Shown piece by piece: positions 30,487 through 39,953 of a DNA stretch of 39,953 bases (the first letter of the stretch is position 1; each line of letters begins with the position of its first letter). The notes beneath the pieces were generated by a model that saw only the letters and a list, made by a program, of their open reading frames with translations, was not told the origin of the DNA and ran no database searches. Source of the stretch: Chara braunii (Eukaryota; Streptophyta; Charophyceae; Charales; Characeae); the NCBI GenBank assembly GCA_003427395.1, contig BFEA01001023.1, positions 43,877 through 83,829 on the forward strand. Direction: 5' to 3'. The position numbers and the translations under genes were made by a program.

Positions 30487-33400
30487 ATGGGCGATCCTGG
30501 CGCGGCCGGTGTTGAGCGAGGCTGCTTTAAGAGCGAGATGATGAGCCCCTCGGCTTGTCATGCGAATGAGGATGAGCTTTTGGCGACCGCTGAGAGGTAT
30601 GCTGCCGATCTCATCGCCCAGATTCAGCCGTCTAAACGGTCAGAAATTCGCCGACATGCTGTGGCACGACGTGTGCAAAGTTTAATCCAGAAATGTTTCA
30701 ACTACCATTGCAAGGTGTTCACATTTGGGTCTGTGCCTCTCAAGACTTATCTTCCTGATGGCGACATCGATCTCACTATCTTTTCCCAAGATGTGGCTTT
30801 GGGGGAGATTTGGCACGAGCGGCTGAAGGCAGCTCTGGAAGAGGAGGGCAGCAACAGGGATGCAGAATTTCTGGTTGAGAAAGTCCAGTACATTCAAGCA
30901 GAGGTGAAATTGGTGAAGTGTCTGGTGGGTAGCATTGTAGTTGATATATCCTACAACCAGTTAGGAGGGCTTTGCACACTGTGTTTCCTCGAGGAGATTG
31001 ATCGGATGAGGACAGACCATCTCTTCAAAAGGAGTATAATTTTGGTGAAGGCATGGTGCTTCTACGAGGCGCGTATCTTAGGTGCACACCATGGACTTAT
31101 TTCCACTTATGCTTTGGAGACACTCGTTCTTTATATTTTCCAGCTATACCATTCTACCTTGCATGGACCTCTTCAGGTTCTTCTCAAGTTCCTTCAGTTC
31201 TTCAGCTCATTTGACTGGGACGGGTACATACTTAGCATACATGGGCCAATACCTTTGGAAAGACTCGCTAACCTACTTGCCGAGAACTCATTGCATCGAG
31301 GTGGGCACCTCTCATCCTCAGAAGAAGGGGGCAAGGTTCTACTGAATGATGAATTCTGGATGAAATGCCGATTGGAGTACTCAGTGAATATCCAAGATGG
31401 CCGTGCGAGGCAGTTCAATCCCAAACACATGAATGTGATGGATCCCCTGATAGTGACGAATAACCTTGGTCGGAGTGTTAGTAAGAGCAATTTCACCAAG
31501 ATTAGATATCAGCTGAATGCTGGAGCAAGGGCTTTGTCAGGGATCCTCAATAGCCCAAAAGAGAAGATAGCACCTTCCTTGGATGATTTTTTTTCCTACA
31601 GCTGGGATAGAGTGCGACTGGCGAGAAGACCAGATGTGCCAGATGCAATTCCATCAAGAAGCAGTGAAAGAATTGGTAACTTGTCAGGAAGAAAGCACAG
31701 CGAGGTGGTTTGGCAGCCAAGGCATCCTTACGAGCTGTATCCGCCACCTCCCCATTCGCTTCAGGATCACCAGGCCTATCTGCACAAGAGCATAGGCTGT
31801 TGTGGTGGGCCTGATGGGAGTTTGCAGAGGGAGCGGCAAATCGTTAAGGGAGCAGATGCATTGAACGTGGAGGTTGAGCTGCTGTCGGTGACTGGAAATG
31901 CGGCCTCGCTTGATGGCTCAGGGCTCGGTGATCCTGGTGGCGAGGGGTGGTGGAGGGACGGCACTGGACGGAGGGCCACTGGTGGACTTGTGAATGGGGC
32001 AGAAGGCAGCCTCAAGTATGTCGACCGTAGGAACATCACTGGAAGGCCCATGGGTGTCAGGAGGATCAGTCAGAATGAGAGAGCAGTGAGAATGGGTGAG
32101 GATGGCAGGGGAGGCAGAGTGTCAAGCGTAGGTGGAATGAGATCACCGAATGATGAGCAAAGGGACCAGAGGACCAATGGTCATATGGGCTCGACGACGG
32201 GTCACTTCAGCATGCCAAGCAGGGAAGAACACAGAGGCGTGAGCTATGAGAGTGGGATGGGGATCGGTATAAGGAGGTCAGGGGATGATGCTCAGGATCA
32301 GACGGATGATTTCTCAAGATGGGAAGGGGAAGGGGATTGTAGAGCCAGAGCAATGGATCGGAATGTTGGGTATAATTCCGTGAATTGCATCCGACCTACA
32401 CCTGTGCAGAACGAAGCAGCTGCATTCAATTGGGGAATGGTGGGTGGTGTACATGGAGGGGCAGGAATGGAGCTAGGCAACGAGGATGATGCTTCATCAG
32501 CCTCATCTTCAGGTGGGTGGTATGGCAGCGAAATAGAAGGAGAGGGAAGTTATGCCTCCTTGCAATTAGTGGGAAGACATGTTGCTTCTGGAAGGAATAG
32601 AGACATGCTGACGAACGGGAGTGCGAGGCTGTTCTCTAGAACTGGAGGTTTTATGGACCACGCGTTGCCGATTGAAATGAGTGGAAAGCGCGCAGGTTTG
32701 ACTGGTAAAGTGCAGAACTCGGGGGGGCCCAGTTTGTCGATTGTGCATCCAGGGCTGACTATGCCATTGCCTTTGCCCATACGTGCATTTCAGCTGCCAA
32801 TGTCTGTTCCGATAGTCTCGGCAGTGATGATGCGTCCGATCCCTATTCTCGGCGAAGAGCAGGCCATGCAAGGTAGTGCGATGGGCAGCAATGGTAGTAT
32901 GGAAGAAAGCCTGCAGGGCCCTCGGCCAGCTACAGGGCTACGTGCGTTCCCTCTTGGAGATCTCGGTGCGATGGGAGTTCAGGGAGAAGGTCCTAGTTGT
33001 ACGCATCGCGCACATGGGATGAGGAGTGCATCACATCCTCCATTGTCTCAGGTTGGGCTCTCAGGAGGCGGTCGTGGGCTCCCAATCCATCCCATGCTGA
33101 GTGAGAAGGCACAAGGCCATGGGCATCTGACGCACATTGCACACCAGAACGGCATGGACGAAGAACAGCTGCAAAGGATCATAATGGGAATGGAGCAACA
33201 GCAGAGGATTGCGATGGGAATGGAGCAAGAGCAGCATCAACAGCAGCAACAACACTATCTGCAGCACCACCAATTGCTTCACGATAGACATCACAGGGGT
33301 GCGGGTTTCGGCATGCTGCCAGTAAATAGTTGGGTTGAAGGCGGCAGAGCAATGGTACCAACAGTCCAATCACAGGGTGGCCTCAGGCTTGACCAGCCAC

Positions 33401-35067
33401 TATCTATTTTTCCACCGGACCCTGTAGGCCCTCACCTTGGGGGCTTATCCCCATGTGGTGTTGGGGGAATCATGTTGCACATGCCGGGGAGGCTTGGGAG
33501 TGCTTCAGCAGCAGTGAACACACAGTCTAGGGGCGTTGATATGCAGACACTCGGAGGACACCTTCCAAATGCACCACCTCGGCAGCAGGGCCCATTGGAG
33601 CGAATGTACGAATCACGGGATGGAATGCTTATGCCTTCTAGACGGGGTTTGTTTGAGGATGTTCAGGGCATGGAAATGCCACCTGGAGTAGCGACTCCCA
33701 AAAAGGTTGAGGGCGATGACAGTGCAAGTAAAGGGAAAGTTCCTTTTGGCAGTGTAATCCAGTCTAATAATAGATCAGGAGGCCTGAAACACAGAAACGG
33801 AAAGGCGAGGACTGGAGGGAAGGTCTGGGGTGTAACAACTGGGGAAGTGGAAAGCGTGATGATGGATACGATGAGAAGAGATGCCGGCAGGTCACGGGAT
33901 CAAATCAAGAGAATGGGAGAACCTTGCCGAACTCCTGCACAATTTGAGGCACGGGAGAGAATGGCAATAGGTGTGATGTTTCCTCAATTAATCCCCCAAT
34001 CCCCTGGTAGAAACTCAGAGGCCATTTGCAGCCAGTTTTGTGTGCCTTCGCAATCACCCCCTACTTTGCCACCAAATATGCCCATACAGTCTCTGAATCC
34101 TCGAGCTGTGGATCCGTTGTGTGTGCCATGTCCACCATCAGAAGTGACTCTCAGCTCCTCCACTCTGCCCCCAGGGATGCCCATTGGAGGGGCCATGTTT
34201 ATGCCAATGAGCCATCTGCCTCAGATGCCATCAATCTCCGTTGCAGGAACTCCTGCAAGCTCTCTCGGATCAGCATATCACTGTGCATTTATGGCCACTA
34301 GTGAATCGCAGCTACTGAGTACTGCCGGCTCTCCAAGGATCAGGCCATCACCACCATGTGCACTCCAGGCACAGTTTCCCGTCCTTGTTCAGGGTCCATA
34401 TTACCCTTATTACATCTGCCTAGGCATGGAAAATGCAGAGAACTTGACGACTGATTTCCATAATAGGGCCACTTGTGGCGGTCTGGATGATCAGGTTGGT
34501 CCAGAGGGGTCCGGGAACCTACGAACTCCTGTCGGGGATCGAAGACAGCATGGAGGTTTGCAGCCCTGGCTGGTGCAGAAGCCAAATCATCATTCAGTGC
34601 TTGCGAGCTCAGTCAGGCCCCTTAATAGTTATGGAATTAGCAAGGGTCGAGATGAAGTGGGCGGAGAAGGCATGGAGACTGTGGTGTTTAAGGATGGACC
34701 TGACCTTCTAACTGGTGTGATAGATGCCTATCGAGAGAATCTATACTTTGGCAGAGCATGTCAAAACAATCTTCTACCAACTACTCTCCCAGCCAACCAG
34801 TTAGTTAACTATCTGCCAAACCAGTCATCTTGGCAAATGGAAAGTGGCAGAAGGACAAGGGACGGGTTCATGAGTATGCCGCCAATGATGCAAGGAATGA
34901 TGCAGCCACAGATGGGGCCCAGGCCTGCTCCTTCAGGCCACCATGTGAATCTTGCTGGGCAGGAGCAGAACCCAGGAAACTTTCCTACACGGAGAATGCG
35001 CTATGGAGACAAGGTGTCCAAGATGTCCCGTGGAACAGGTGCATTCATCAATTCAGTCACGCGTTAA
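30487..35067 (+). CDS. Nucleotidyltransferase, PAP/OAS1 substrate-binding family (poly(A) polymerase-like), intronless
   Basis: One uninterrupted 1526-residue frame. Residues about 25-270 form a Pol-beta-type nucleotidyltransferase: FGSVPLKTYLPDGDIDLTIF with Gly81-Ser82 and Asp93/Asp95, and a third Asp at 153 in VVDISYNQLGG. The substrate-binding domain follows (LVKAWCFYEARILGAHHGL; STYALETLVLYIFQLY). This matches the plant nucleotidyltransferase/PAP-like family related to noncanonical poly(A) or poly(U) polymerases, whose RNA substrate is unknown. The C-terminal two thirds is Gly/Met/Ser/Pro-rich and disordered-looking, with a Gln/His run near residue 915-940. The first ATG is used as start; a second in-frame ATG lies at 30538, and homology begins after it. 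Catalytic residues are intact, so activity is plausible. Lack of introns is odd for this family. Confidence 0.93.
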   Translation: MGDPGAAGVERGCFKSEMMSPSACHANEDELLATAERYAADLIAQIQPSKRSEIRRHAVARRVQSLIQKCFNYHCKVFTFGSVPLKTYLPDGDIDLTIFSQDVALGEIWHERLKAALEEEGSNRDAEFLVEKVQYIQAEVKLVKCLVGSIVVDISYNQLGGLCTLCFLEEIDRMRTDHLFKRSIILVKAWCFYEARILGAHHGLISTYALETLVLYIFQLYHSTLHGPLQVLLKFLQFFSSFDWDGYILSIHGPIPLERLANLLAENSLHRGGHLSSSEEGGKVLLNDEFWMKCRLEYSVNIQDGRARQFNPKHMNVMDPLIVTNNLGRSVSKSNFTKIRYQLNAGARALSGILNSPKEKIAPSLDDFFSYSWDRVRLARRPDVPDAIPSRSSERIGNLSGRKHSEVVWQPRHPYELYPPPPHSLQDHQAYLHKSIGCCGGPDGSLQRERQIVKGADALNVEVELLSVTGNAASLDGSGLGDPGGEGWWRDGTGRRATGGLVNGAEGSLKYVDRRNITGRPMGVRRISQNERAVRMGEDGRGGRVSSVGGMRSPNDEQRDQRTNGHMGSTTGHFSMPSREEHRGVSYESGMGIGIRRSGDDAQDQTDDFSRWEGEGDCRARAMDRNVGYNSVNCIRPTPVQNEAAAFNWGMVGGVHGGAGMELGNEDDASSASSSGGWYGSEIEGEGSYASLQLVGRHVASGRNRDMLTNGSARLFSRTGGFMDHALPIEMSGKRAGLTGKVQNSGGPSLSIVHPGLTMPLPLPIRAFQLPMSVPIVSAVMMRPIPILGEEQAMQGSAMGSNGSMEESLQGPRPATGLRAFPLGDLGAMGVQGEGPSCTHRAHGMRSASHPPLSQVGLSGGGRGLPIHPMLSEKAQGHGHLTHIAHQNGMDEEQLQRIIMGMEQQQRIAMGMEQEQHQQQQQHYLQHHQLLHDRHHRGAGFGMLPVNSWVEGGRAMVPTVQSQGGLRLDQPLSIFPPDPVGPHLGGLSPCGVGGIMLHMPGRLGSASAAVNTQSRGVDMQTLGGHLPNAPPRQQGPLERMYESRDGMLMPSRRGLFEDVQGMEMPPGVATPKKVEGDDSASKGKVPFGSVIQSNNRSGGLKHRNGKARTGGKVWGVTTGEVESVMMDTMRRDAGRSRDQIKRMGEPCRTPAQFEARERMAIGVMFPQLIPQSPGRNSEAICSQFCVPSQSPPTLPPNMPIQSLNPRAVDPLCVPCPPSEVTLSSSTLPPGMPIGGAMFMPMSHLPQMPSISVAGTPASSLGSAYHCAFMATSESQLLSTAGSPRIRPSPPCALQAQFPVLVQGPYYPYYICLGMENAENLTTDFHNRATCGGLDDQVGPEGSGNLRTPVGDRRQHGGLQPWLVQKPNHHSVLASSVRPLNSYGISKGRDEVGGEGMETVVFKDGPDLLTGVIDAYRENLYFGRACQNNLLPTTLPANQLVNYLPNQSSWQMESGRRTRDGFMSMPPMMQGMMQPQMGPRPAPSGHHVNLAGQEQNPGNFPTRRMRYGDKVSKMSRGTGAFINSVTR

Positions 35068-35488
35068 CAGCCAACGAGCATACAGGTTCAGTGAGCAGGG
35101 TTGACTTTGTTGGTGGGAGGGGCTGAGAGTTGGCAGCATCGAGGGAGTTTTGTTCTCTGGTTGTTGGGCCGCAGGGCCAGGGATAGGAGAGGTAGGGGAT
35201 GGAGAAGAAGGTGCGTCAGAGTGTGGCCGAGGAATGTTTGATCATTTCTAGCTCTCTTGTCTGCACTGGGCACGTAACACGTGGGCGGTGTGGTAGATTG
35301 CAGACAAGATCTCTTTAGCCAAAAACTTTAAGAGTTTTCGGCAGGCTGTGACTTGGATTGAGTGGAGGTTTCAGGCATGAAGCTGCCCATCCGTTTTTAG
35401 CTCCAGAATGCTACTTTGAAAGCATTGCGTTTGTATAAGAGGCAGGCAAGCGTGCTCAAGCTGGGTGATAGCCATTTCTTGGAGACAC

Positions 35489-35519
<31 letters not shown>

Positions 35520-36339
35520 TGTTTTTTAAGGAAAGAAAACCACGGTGCTCTGGGACTCGATCCATGTTTCCTTTTTAGTTAGTAGCTCACCTTCAGAGTC
35601 CAGGGATTAAGCCCTGTTGACTCATCCTTATAAAGAGCGTCATGTTATCCTGGGTGGGTTCTGCTGGTGGCGGTGCAAATTCTGTGTCAACCTCATACTA
35701 GCATTTATGTTTGGGATATGCTCCCCAGGGGTAGGGCCCATCAGGGTCAAGTGGGCAGGGGTCAAGTGTATCAACCTGTGGAATTCTCAGTCTTCTGTTG
35801 CTGACCTCCCTCAGGGGTCCTATTTTCTTCTCTTGCGTGTGTGTGGAGATGTGTGTGTGTGTGTGCGGGTGTTGGGTGTGTGTTCAAACTGTAACCCATA
35901 GTGCAACGCTCTAAGAAAAGTCCACAGTTTCCTGCGATCCGACCATGCTGGTGACAAGTTGTTGTATTTTGTACAGCCCATAGCCAAACTTCCTACATTG
36001 GCCCACCCACTTCGCAATGCTCCGCAAATAACCACACCGCCCTTACTTTATCCCATTGACTATGCAGGAGATAATTGCAATTAAACAATTACAGAGGCTG
36101 GCAGGTCTATCCCCTGAGCTCCCCACACGTATGCAGATATAAAGCACAGAAACAGACAACACTTAAAACACAAATGAAAAGAACATGACTGATGATGGAC
36201 TGTTTCATCGACTTGCTTCGACTCATCAGGAGGCTGAACCCTTGACAGTCTGTGGAATCCCCTCACATGAGTCATAACCAAACTTCAAAACATGTTGCCT
36301 GTGGGGAAGCAAAAAAAAGCATGCAACACAACATAGGCA
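35068..36339. other. Downstream intergenic region, presumed 3' UTR then no gene seen
   Basis: The 3' UTR of the upstream gene must start here, but no clear polyadenylation signal stands out. Otherwise only short unremarkable frames, a GTT repeat and a TG-rich repeat (about 35838-35882) are present. Confidence 0.55.
35489..35517. repeat. (GTT)n microsatellite
   Basis: About nine to ten GTT triplets followed by TTTTGTTTTTTAA. Confidence 0.95.
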
Positions 36340-36560
36340 ATGCACGGGAATGACAAAGCAAGGCAAGTGAACAGCAAGGCAAGGCAAGGCGAGGTGAGTG
36401 CCGAGGCAAGGCAAGGCGAGTCCCAAGGCAAGGCAAAACAAGTGAATGGCGAGGTGAGTGCGAGGCAAGTGAACTGAAGGACAAGGCAAGTGCACAGCAA
36501 GGCCAGGCAAGACAAGACAAGTGAATGGCAAGGCGAGTGGGCAGTCAGGCGGGCACAAAC
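36340..36560. repeat. Degenerate GGCAA-rich tandem repeat
   Basis: Many imperfect copies of (G)GCAAGGCGAGTGA / GGCAAGGCAA with variable spacing. Minus-strand frames through it give repetitive Leu/Ala/Cys/Pro peptides and are not credible genes. Confidence 0.85.
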
Positions 36561-38410
36561 ACAGCAAGACAGTCAATGTCACAGGATGCAGGAAGTGTAT
36601 TATGAACCACTCACATCATATGGAAAACCCATCAGGCCGTGTTTCCCACCCGTCAAGGTGCAGGAAGTCACCTGATGAATGTCAATCACCAGCGGAAAAC
36701 ACAGAGACAGTCATTTGAATCACACCCATCCCCTAATAGTGTTACAGGCACTCTGTACAAGCCGCCACCAACTATTTGGCACTACTTAAAGGTACTTAAC
36801 TTCGTTACTCAAATAAAAACACGGGAATGACCCAAAACACACAGCAAGCAGACAGCATAGAGAAAACTCTTAAACCACCAGTACCTTACAGAGCAGTCTG
36901 CCGAGCCTTTTTTTTTCCGAACCTTTTTGTTTCGGCAGGAGGCACCCAGTGAAAAGCAGTGACACAGCGGGCGACCGGTCCTTCAACGTCGGGCAACCGG
37001 TACTTCTACGTAGAGCGTTTTTTTTTCTTTCCCCTTGGTCTTTCCTTTTGTTTTTTGTTTTTTTCCTCTTCCCCCCCCCCCCTCCCCGTTCCCCTCTTTT
37101 TATGCCCTGAATGACGGCATTCCTGACAACGCGTAATAGAAGGGGGGAAATTTCACAACAACAGCAATATTTATTAGGCCGTGATAGCGGTTAGATACAT
37201 TCGGGGAAGTACCAGCACGAGTATGGCCTCAGTGCGGGCCTTTCCTGAGAACGTGGAAAATGCCCTGCCTTGCTGGCAGGGCACTACAAGATAGCAAAAA
37301 CGAGAAAAAAAAACAATCATTTGCCTGCGGTAATGGTCAGATACATCCTGAACAGTACTGGTGTGAGTATGCCGACACTCAGGGCTTCACCGGCATCTCG
37401 AAGTAGCTCGGTGCCACACAAACACAGATAGGAGGAAGAAAACGAAAGAAAACAGAAAAAGGGAACAAAGATTAGGCTTACAGCGTGCAATACGGCCTGC
37501 CTTGCTGGCAGGGCACCACAAGACGGCCTGCCATGCTCAGTTCGTTTTTTTGTGAACTCCTTTTTCTCTTTTTTTTTTTTTTTTTTTTTTNTTNTNTTTG
37601 TTTTGTCTTCTCTGGTCGTTCCTTCTCGTTTTTAAAACGGACGAACCCCTTGCCTCTGCCGACGCTCTACCCAGCCTCTACCGACCCTGCAAAGCTCTTT
37701 CTTGAATTCAGGAAGGCAATTTTTTTTTTCCTGGGCGGGGTACTGGTGGTTTAAGGAGGACGGGAAAAGAGAGTGGTAATATTCTATCTTTTATATCTAT
37801 CTATACTCTTTATATAAAGGAAAACCCGGGTCTCACATGATGGGCACACACAAGACCCAGAACCGTGGGACAGCGCGCCCTGCATGGAATGTGTTCGTTT
37901 CTTTTTTGTCGTCTAGTTGCTGTCAGATTCGCGATTCTTCTGTTCATCGGGTTCTGTTTTCCGCCTTTTCATTTGTCATGCTCTGTGTAATGCCGGTTTT
38001 GTCTTTTTTTTGGGGGGGAGGAAGAGGGGGGGCGGTTGCGTTCTGCTGTGGCGCTGCGCAAGTGGATGGCGCCAGAGGCAAGGCCCCTCTAGTAAAGAGG
38101 ACTGGATTAAGCGGCTGAATTGGGATGTGGTTTATCCAGGGATGCAGAAAGCAGATCAATCGCGTATTTTTGCACGCCTCCACAAACACATTCAGGTTCA
38201 GGCCTTAAGTCCAATCCTCGTTGCTAGGACCAGACGTACAAATACAAGTACATAGTAGGCGCGTTGAGACGGAGAAAAGATACGTCAGGGCATACTTACA
38301 CGGGCACATTTTTAAATGTATCTGACTCCCATTACGGCACCACCACGGTGCATCTGATAGCAATTACTTCTACATCTCAGTAGAAAAGGTTTTAGTATGA
38401 GTATGCCTTC
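36561..38410. other. Intergenic, low-complexity stretches, no gene seen
   Basis: Contains T-rich and C-rich runs (36907-37090; about 37560-37600), three ambiguous bases (37591, 37594, 37596) inside a poly-T run, and two related short units around 37160-37285 and 37320-37520. No coding region is supported. Confidence 0.6.
37260..37284. repeat. Short perfect hairpin TGCCCTGCC-TTGCT-GGCAGGGCA
   Basis: A 9-bp stem with a 5-nt loop. A second, slightly imperfect copy (CGGCCTGCCTTGCTGGCAGG) lies near 37493-37516 in a similar setting, so it belongs to a local repeated unit. Confidence 0.8.
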
Positions 38411-38553
38411 ACTGTCCGTAAGCAGGTCACGAGCTCAAATCCGTCGCCAGACCCACATGGGTTATAAGGTTTTCCATGTTTTTTGTTAATTAAATGGGAT
38501 TAAAAAAGATGAAAAAGCTCAGGATTCGAGCTCAGGTCTGCTTACCGACAGTT
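38411..38553. repeat. Inverted repeat with tRNA-like arms
   Basis: ACTGTCCGTAAGCAGGTCAC (from 38411) continuing into GAGCTCAAATCC is matched in reverse complement at 38521-38553 (GGTAAGCAGACCTGAGCTCG, then AATCC). The arms are about 33 bp, separated by about 77 bp. GAGCTCGAATCC resembles a pol III B box, suggesting two opposed SINE or tRNA relics. Confidence 0.75.
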
Positions 38554-38767
38554 AGCACGACCCCTGTGCATAAATAGAGAAGATAAGCATGGCCCCTGTG
38601 AGAAGGATGACACACATAAATCAAGAAGATTGGCATGTGCCATTCAGCCATGCAAGGATGACATGCATCATCGGAGACATGGCCCAAATTTTGAAAAAAA
38701 AAAAGTGCTGTGCCATTTGGCTTGACTTTTTTTTTATTTGGTGGTTTCTCTCCTTCTGTTGGTCGCA

Positions 38768-39672
38768 CCATCTAGCCCACGTAGCATGGCCTGCCTACCC
38801 CATGCACCAGCCAGCCCACATAGCACCATCTAGCCCATATAGTATGACCCGCCCAATGTAGTACCAACCAGTCCACATAGTATCGCCCAGACCACACAAA
38901 ACCACCCAGCCCACATACTACCGCCCCATCCACATAATATGACCCACCCTGTTTGGTACCACCCAGTCCAGTTAGTATCACTCTAGCCGCATAGCACCAT
39001 GCAGTCCGAGAGATGCAGCCAATATGACAGTTCCAATGAAAAATTCGCTGAAAACAAGTATGACCCCCTGATGCAGTGCCACCCAAACCGCCCAGGCTGC
39101 ATAATACCACTCAGCCCACAGATTACTGTCCAATCCACATGGTATGACCCACCCCTTGTGGTACCGCTCAACCCACATAGTCTCACCCAGGCCACATAAT
39201 GCCACCCAGTTCGCATACTATGACCTGCCCTGCGTAGTACCACCCAACTCACGTAGTATTACCCAGGCCACATGGGCTTGGGCTTGGCTTTTTCTTCTTC
39301 TTTTTCCTTCGTGGTAGTGCGTTTTTTCCCCCCTCCAGTTTTTGCTATTCGTACCACCCATCCGACGTAGCATCGCTCAATAGCCATTGACTGTACCGGC
39401 TGGCCCACATAGTTCCGTCCACTCCACATAGTATAAGTCACCCCATGTGGTGCTACCCTGCCAACATGGTATCACCCAGGCTACATAATACTGCCGGCCC
39501 ACGTAGTGCAACCCTGTCCGCATAGTATGGCCCACCCCATGTGGTACCACCCAACCCACAGTATCACCCAGGCCACATGATACGGCCCAGCCCACCCATT
39601 GCCACCCAGTCCGAATAGTGTGACCTGCCCTGAGAGGTGCCACCCAGCCTGCATGCTATCACCCGTGCCACA
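38768..39672. repeat. Degenerate 19-bp minisatellite
   Basis: Dozens of imperfect units, roughly AGCCCACATAGTATCACCC, with a 19-bp (18-20) period. Longer-range recurrence of TATGACCCACCCTGTGTGGTACC suggests a higher-order unit of about five. A non-repeat stretch interrupts near 39008-39070 and a T-rich one near 39280-39350. The open frames across it give repetitive Trp/Gly/Tyr peptides and are artefacts. Confidence 0.88.
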
Positions 39673-39953
39673 TTGCACTGACTTGCTGATTTCTACTGCT
39701 GAGATTGACTGTGAGGCTGTATAGTACAGCGGTAGGATAGATTCGTAATTTTGTTTGGCTGAGGGCTAACCGAGAGACCTACCTGTAAGGACATTCGTGA
39801 GGGAAATATCTGCCAATCTGGGAAAATATCGGCCCAGTACTAACTCGAATTCCTACAGCTACCCTAACTGCGTAGAGTAGGCCCGGGCTACCCCTAGGAC
39901 AGACAGGCCCTAAGTGGCCTATGCTGATAGACGGTCCTATAGCCTATAGCCGG
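39673..39953. other. Window end, nothing recognised
   Basis: No gene, repeat or RNA is recognised in the last 280 bases. Confidence 0.5.

Noticed and set aside
36226-36582. Cys/Leu/Pro-rich minus-strand proteins
   Set aside because: They translate the GGCAA repeat in three frames; composition follows the repeat.
38772-39678. Trp/Gly/Tyr-rich minus-strand proteins
   Set aside because: They translate the 19-bp minisatellite; several frames are open together, which is a repeat artefact.

Overview
The window looks like nuclear DNA of a streptophyte (charophyte) alga, most likely a Chara-type stonewort. This is inferred, not proven. Three things point there: decayed Ty3/gypsy and LINE retrotransposons with plant-type initiator-Met primer sites; a land-plant-like nucleotidyltransferase gene; and plastid fragments carrying both ndhJ and chlI, a combination kept in plastid genomes of streptophyte algae (chlI is lost from land-plant plastids).

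Layout. 1-7100: a minus-strand Ty3/gypsy element (A) cut by the left window edge. Running from high to low coordinates it has LTR with TATA box, primer-binding site, a long repeat-rich leader, gag, zinc knuckle, protease, RT, RNase H and integrase, all broken by stops and frameshifts. 7152-7545: a family of about 80-bp repeats, one pair forming a near-perfect hairpin. 7600-13797: a decayed minus-strand LINE (ORF1, then endonuclease and RT). 13798-27928: a second minus-strand LTR element (B) with about 2.3-2.7 kb LTRs, gag-pol and an extra ORF between integrase and 3' LTR. 27929-30486 and 35068-39953: repeat-rich intergenic DNA. 30487-35067: the one intact gene, a 1526-residue intronless nucleotidyltransferase/poly(A) polymerase-like protein.

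The main discovery is that element B carries three pieces of organelle DNA. (1) 20595-21221 is mitochondrial cox1: the 3' core of one group I intron, a 33-nt exon, a complete 278-nt group I intron and a 117-nt exon, inserted into the RNase H domain. (2) 22236-22568 is a plastid composite, an ndhJ fragment joined head to head to a chlI fragment, inserted just upstream of RT. (3) 26295-26492 is mitochondrial DNA with a foldable trnS(UGA), inserted in the 5' LTR; the other LTR keeps the near-empty site, so this insertion came after retrotransposition. The organelle reading frames are uninterrupted inside a degraded host, which suggests recent arrival, perhaps as filler during double-strand-break repair. 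A 311-bp foldback MITE inserted near the inner end of the other LTR.

None of the mobile elements looks autonomous. The nucleotidyltransferase gene is the only sequence here likely to make a functional protein.
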